Assembly (NCBI GenBank): GCA_015264885.1
Contig: JABZYY010000070.1
Coordinates: 1 to 5,774, forward strand
Source of the DNA: Streptococcus sp.
GTDB taxonomy: Bacteria > Bacillota > Bacilli > Lactobacillales > Aerococcaceae
Reading direction: 5' to 3'
DNA: 5,774 nt
Shown here in pieces: positions 4,831 through 5,774 of the stretch. The notes under the pieces were generated by a model. The model had not been told where the DNA came from. It saw nothing but the letters and a program-made list of their open reading frames with translations, and made no database searches. Position 1 is the first letter of the stretch, and each line of letters starts with the position of its first letter. Position numbers and translations under genes: made by a program.

Positions 4831-5774
4831 TTACACACCTCGTGTTTCCTTATATTTTTTAAATACTTTTCTTAATCGGAATACCAAGAATATACAACTA
4901 CTCATTAATCCGATGATGAGTCCAATCCAATAAGAATATGGACCTGCATTAAATGCATTATCTAAAATAAAACCGATTGGTAATCCTATAATCCAATATC
5001 CAATTAAAAACAGGATGAATGGCATTTGGACGTCTTTAAAGCCTCTTAGCGTTCCTTGGATAGGAGCTGCCACAGCATCAAACAGTTGGAACAGGAGACT
5101 ATAGGTTAAAAACACAACCGTTAATTGAATAAAGTCTGGGTCCGTACCGTAAAGTGCGGCCACTGAATGAATATTGAGCGCTAATAAGGTTAAAGTCACA
5201 ATAGCAAGTGTCACAGCCGTCGCAATTCCAATGGTTGCAAACTGCATTGCGGAACGAATATCCTTTCGACCGACTTCGTATGAAACTATAATCGTGAGCG
5301 CCGTGGAAATGCTAATTGGGAATGCATAAACTACCATCGCAAAATTCATTGCAGCTTGGTGAGATGCGATAATGGATGTTCCAAATTTCGACATGAGTAA
5401 TCCTACAAATGCGAAAACAGCAACTTCCGCAAATACCGATAATCCTATCGGAAGCCCAATCTTAAATGGTTCCTTCCACATTTTGACATCAATTCCGCTC
5501 CATTTTAAAACATCATATTCTTTTAATACTGGATGTTTTCTAAACACTATAAATGCTACAACGAGCAACCCCCAGTAAGCCAGTGCGGTTCCAAGTCCAG
5601 CCCCAGCTCCTCCCATTTCAGGAAAGCCAAATTGACCGTAAATCAGTGAATAGTTAAAGAACATATTTAGCGGAACTACTAATACCATCAGCATCATTGA
5701 TACTTTGGTTAATCCTAAAGCGTCCACAAAAGATCTTAAGACACTAAAGAGTAATAATGGAATAAACCCTAAGG
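4831..5774 (-). CDS. MATE family multidrug/cation efflux transporter (C-terminal two thirds; 5' end beyond window)
   Basis: A 313-residue C-terminal portion of an exporter of the multidrug and toxin extrusion family, which expels cationic or aromatic compounds using a Na+ or H+ gradient. Full-length members have about 450 residues and 12 membrane helices in two MatE repeats. Visible landmarks are LGFIPLLLFSVLRSFVDALG (the end of the first repeat), PLNMFFNYSLIYG, the PEMGGAGAGLGTALAYW loop-helix, and the start of the second repeat at IGLPIGLSVFAEVAVF. They are followed by ASHQAAMNFA, SYEVGRKD, and PIQGTLRGFKDVQMPF. The frame is open to the right edge. The GTG at 5725-5727 is an internal valine codon, because conserved family sequence continues for 15 codons before it. 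The end is KKYKETRGV with TAA at 4831-4833, directly against the protease ATG, making it the first visible gene of the operon. The substrate cannot be predicted. Confidence 0.93.
   Translation of the reverse strand, partial: LGFIPLLLFSVLRSFVDALGLTKVSMMLMVLVVPLNMFFNYSLIYGQFGFPEMGGAGAGLGTALAYWGLLVVAFIVFRKHPVLKEYDVLKWSGIDVKMWKEPFKIGLPIGLSVFAEVAVFAFVGLLMSKFGTSIIASHQAAMNFAMVVYAFPISISTALTIIVSYEVGRKDIRSAMQFATIGIATAVTLAIVTLTLLALNIHSVAALYGTDPDFIQLTVVFLTYSLLFQLFDAVAAPIQGTLRGFKDVQMPFILFLIGYWIIGLPIGFILDNAFNAGPYSYWIGLIIGLMSSCIFLVFRLRKVFKKYKETRGV

Noticed and set aside
4274..5578. + strand open frames (4274-4519 and 5372-5578) within the protease and MATE genes
   Set aside because: They are antisense shadows of membrane protein genes without domain or start-site support.
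5725..5727. GTG as the start of the MATE gene
   Set aside because: Fifteen more in-frame codons up to the window edge encode conserved MATE sequence, so the GTG is an internal valine codon and the gene continues outside.

Overview
The window is AT-rich bacterial DNA. Its gene content (ISL3-type transposase, Na/Pi-cotransporter with PhoU tail, paired DUF1858 and DUF438 proteins, CPBP protease, MATE exporter), tight junctions and strong AGGAGG-type ribosome binding sites point to a low-GC Firmicute. Lactobacillales (Enterococcus, Carnobacterium or Granulicatella-like) is the best guess; the genus cannot be fixed from the sequence alone.

Layout: positions 1-602 hold the right-hand end of an ISL3-family insertion sequence. 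This comprises the C-terminal part of its transposase on the + strand and a terminal inverted repeat ending at about 602. The rest of the window (about 650-5774) is a block of five genes, all on the minus strand. In transcription order they are a MATE-family exporter (its 5' end lies beyond the right edge), a CPBP intramembrane protease, a 77-residue DUF1858 protein starting at TTG, a DUF438 protein with hemerythrin-like and PAS domains, and a Na/Pi-cotransporter family protein with a PhoU-like tail. An intrinsic terminator at 611-640 closes the block.

The first four genes abut almost without gaps (TAA|ATG, an 11-nt gap with the Shine-Dalgarno abutting and sharing bases with the previous stop, TAG|ATG) and look like one translationally coupled operon. 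The Na/Pi gene follows a 72-bp gap containing a candidate extended -10 promoter and a small dyad, so it may be transcribed both by readthrough and independently. The most interesting unit is the DUF1858-DUF438 pair. It looks like a split version of the two-part ScdA/RIC architecture with an added PAS sensor domain and a non-canonical set of hemerythrin-fold ligands. The other genes are recognisable members of well-known families. No tRNA, rRNA, CRISPR array or prophage module was seen.
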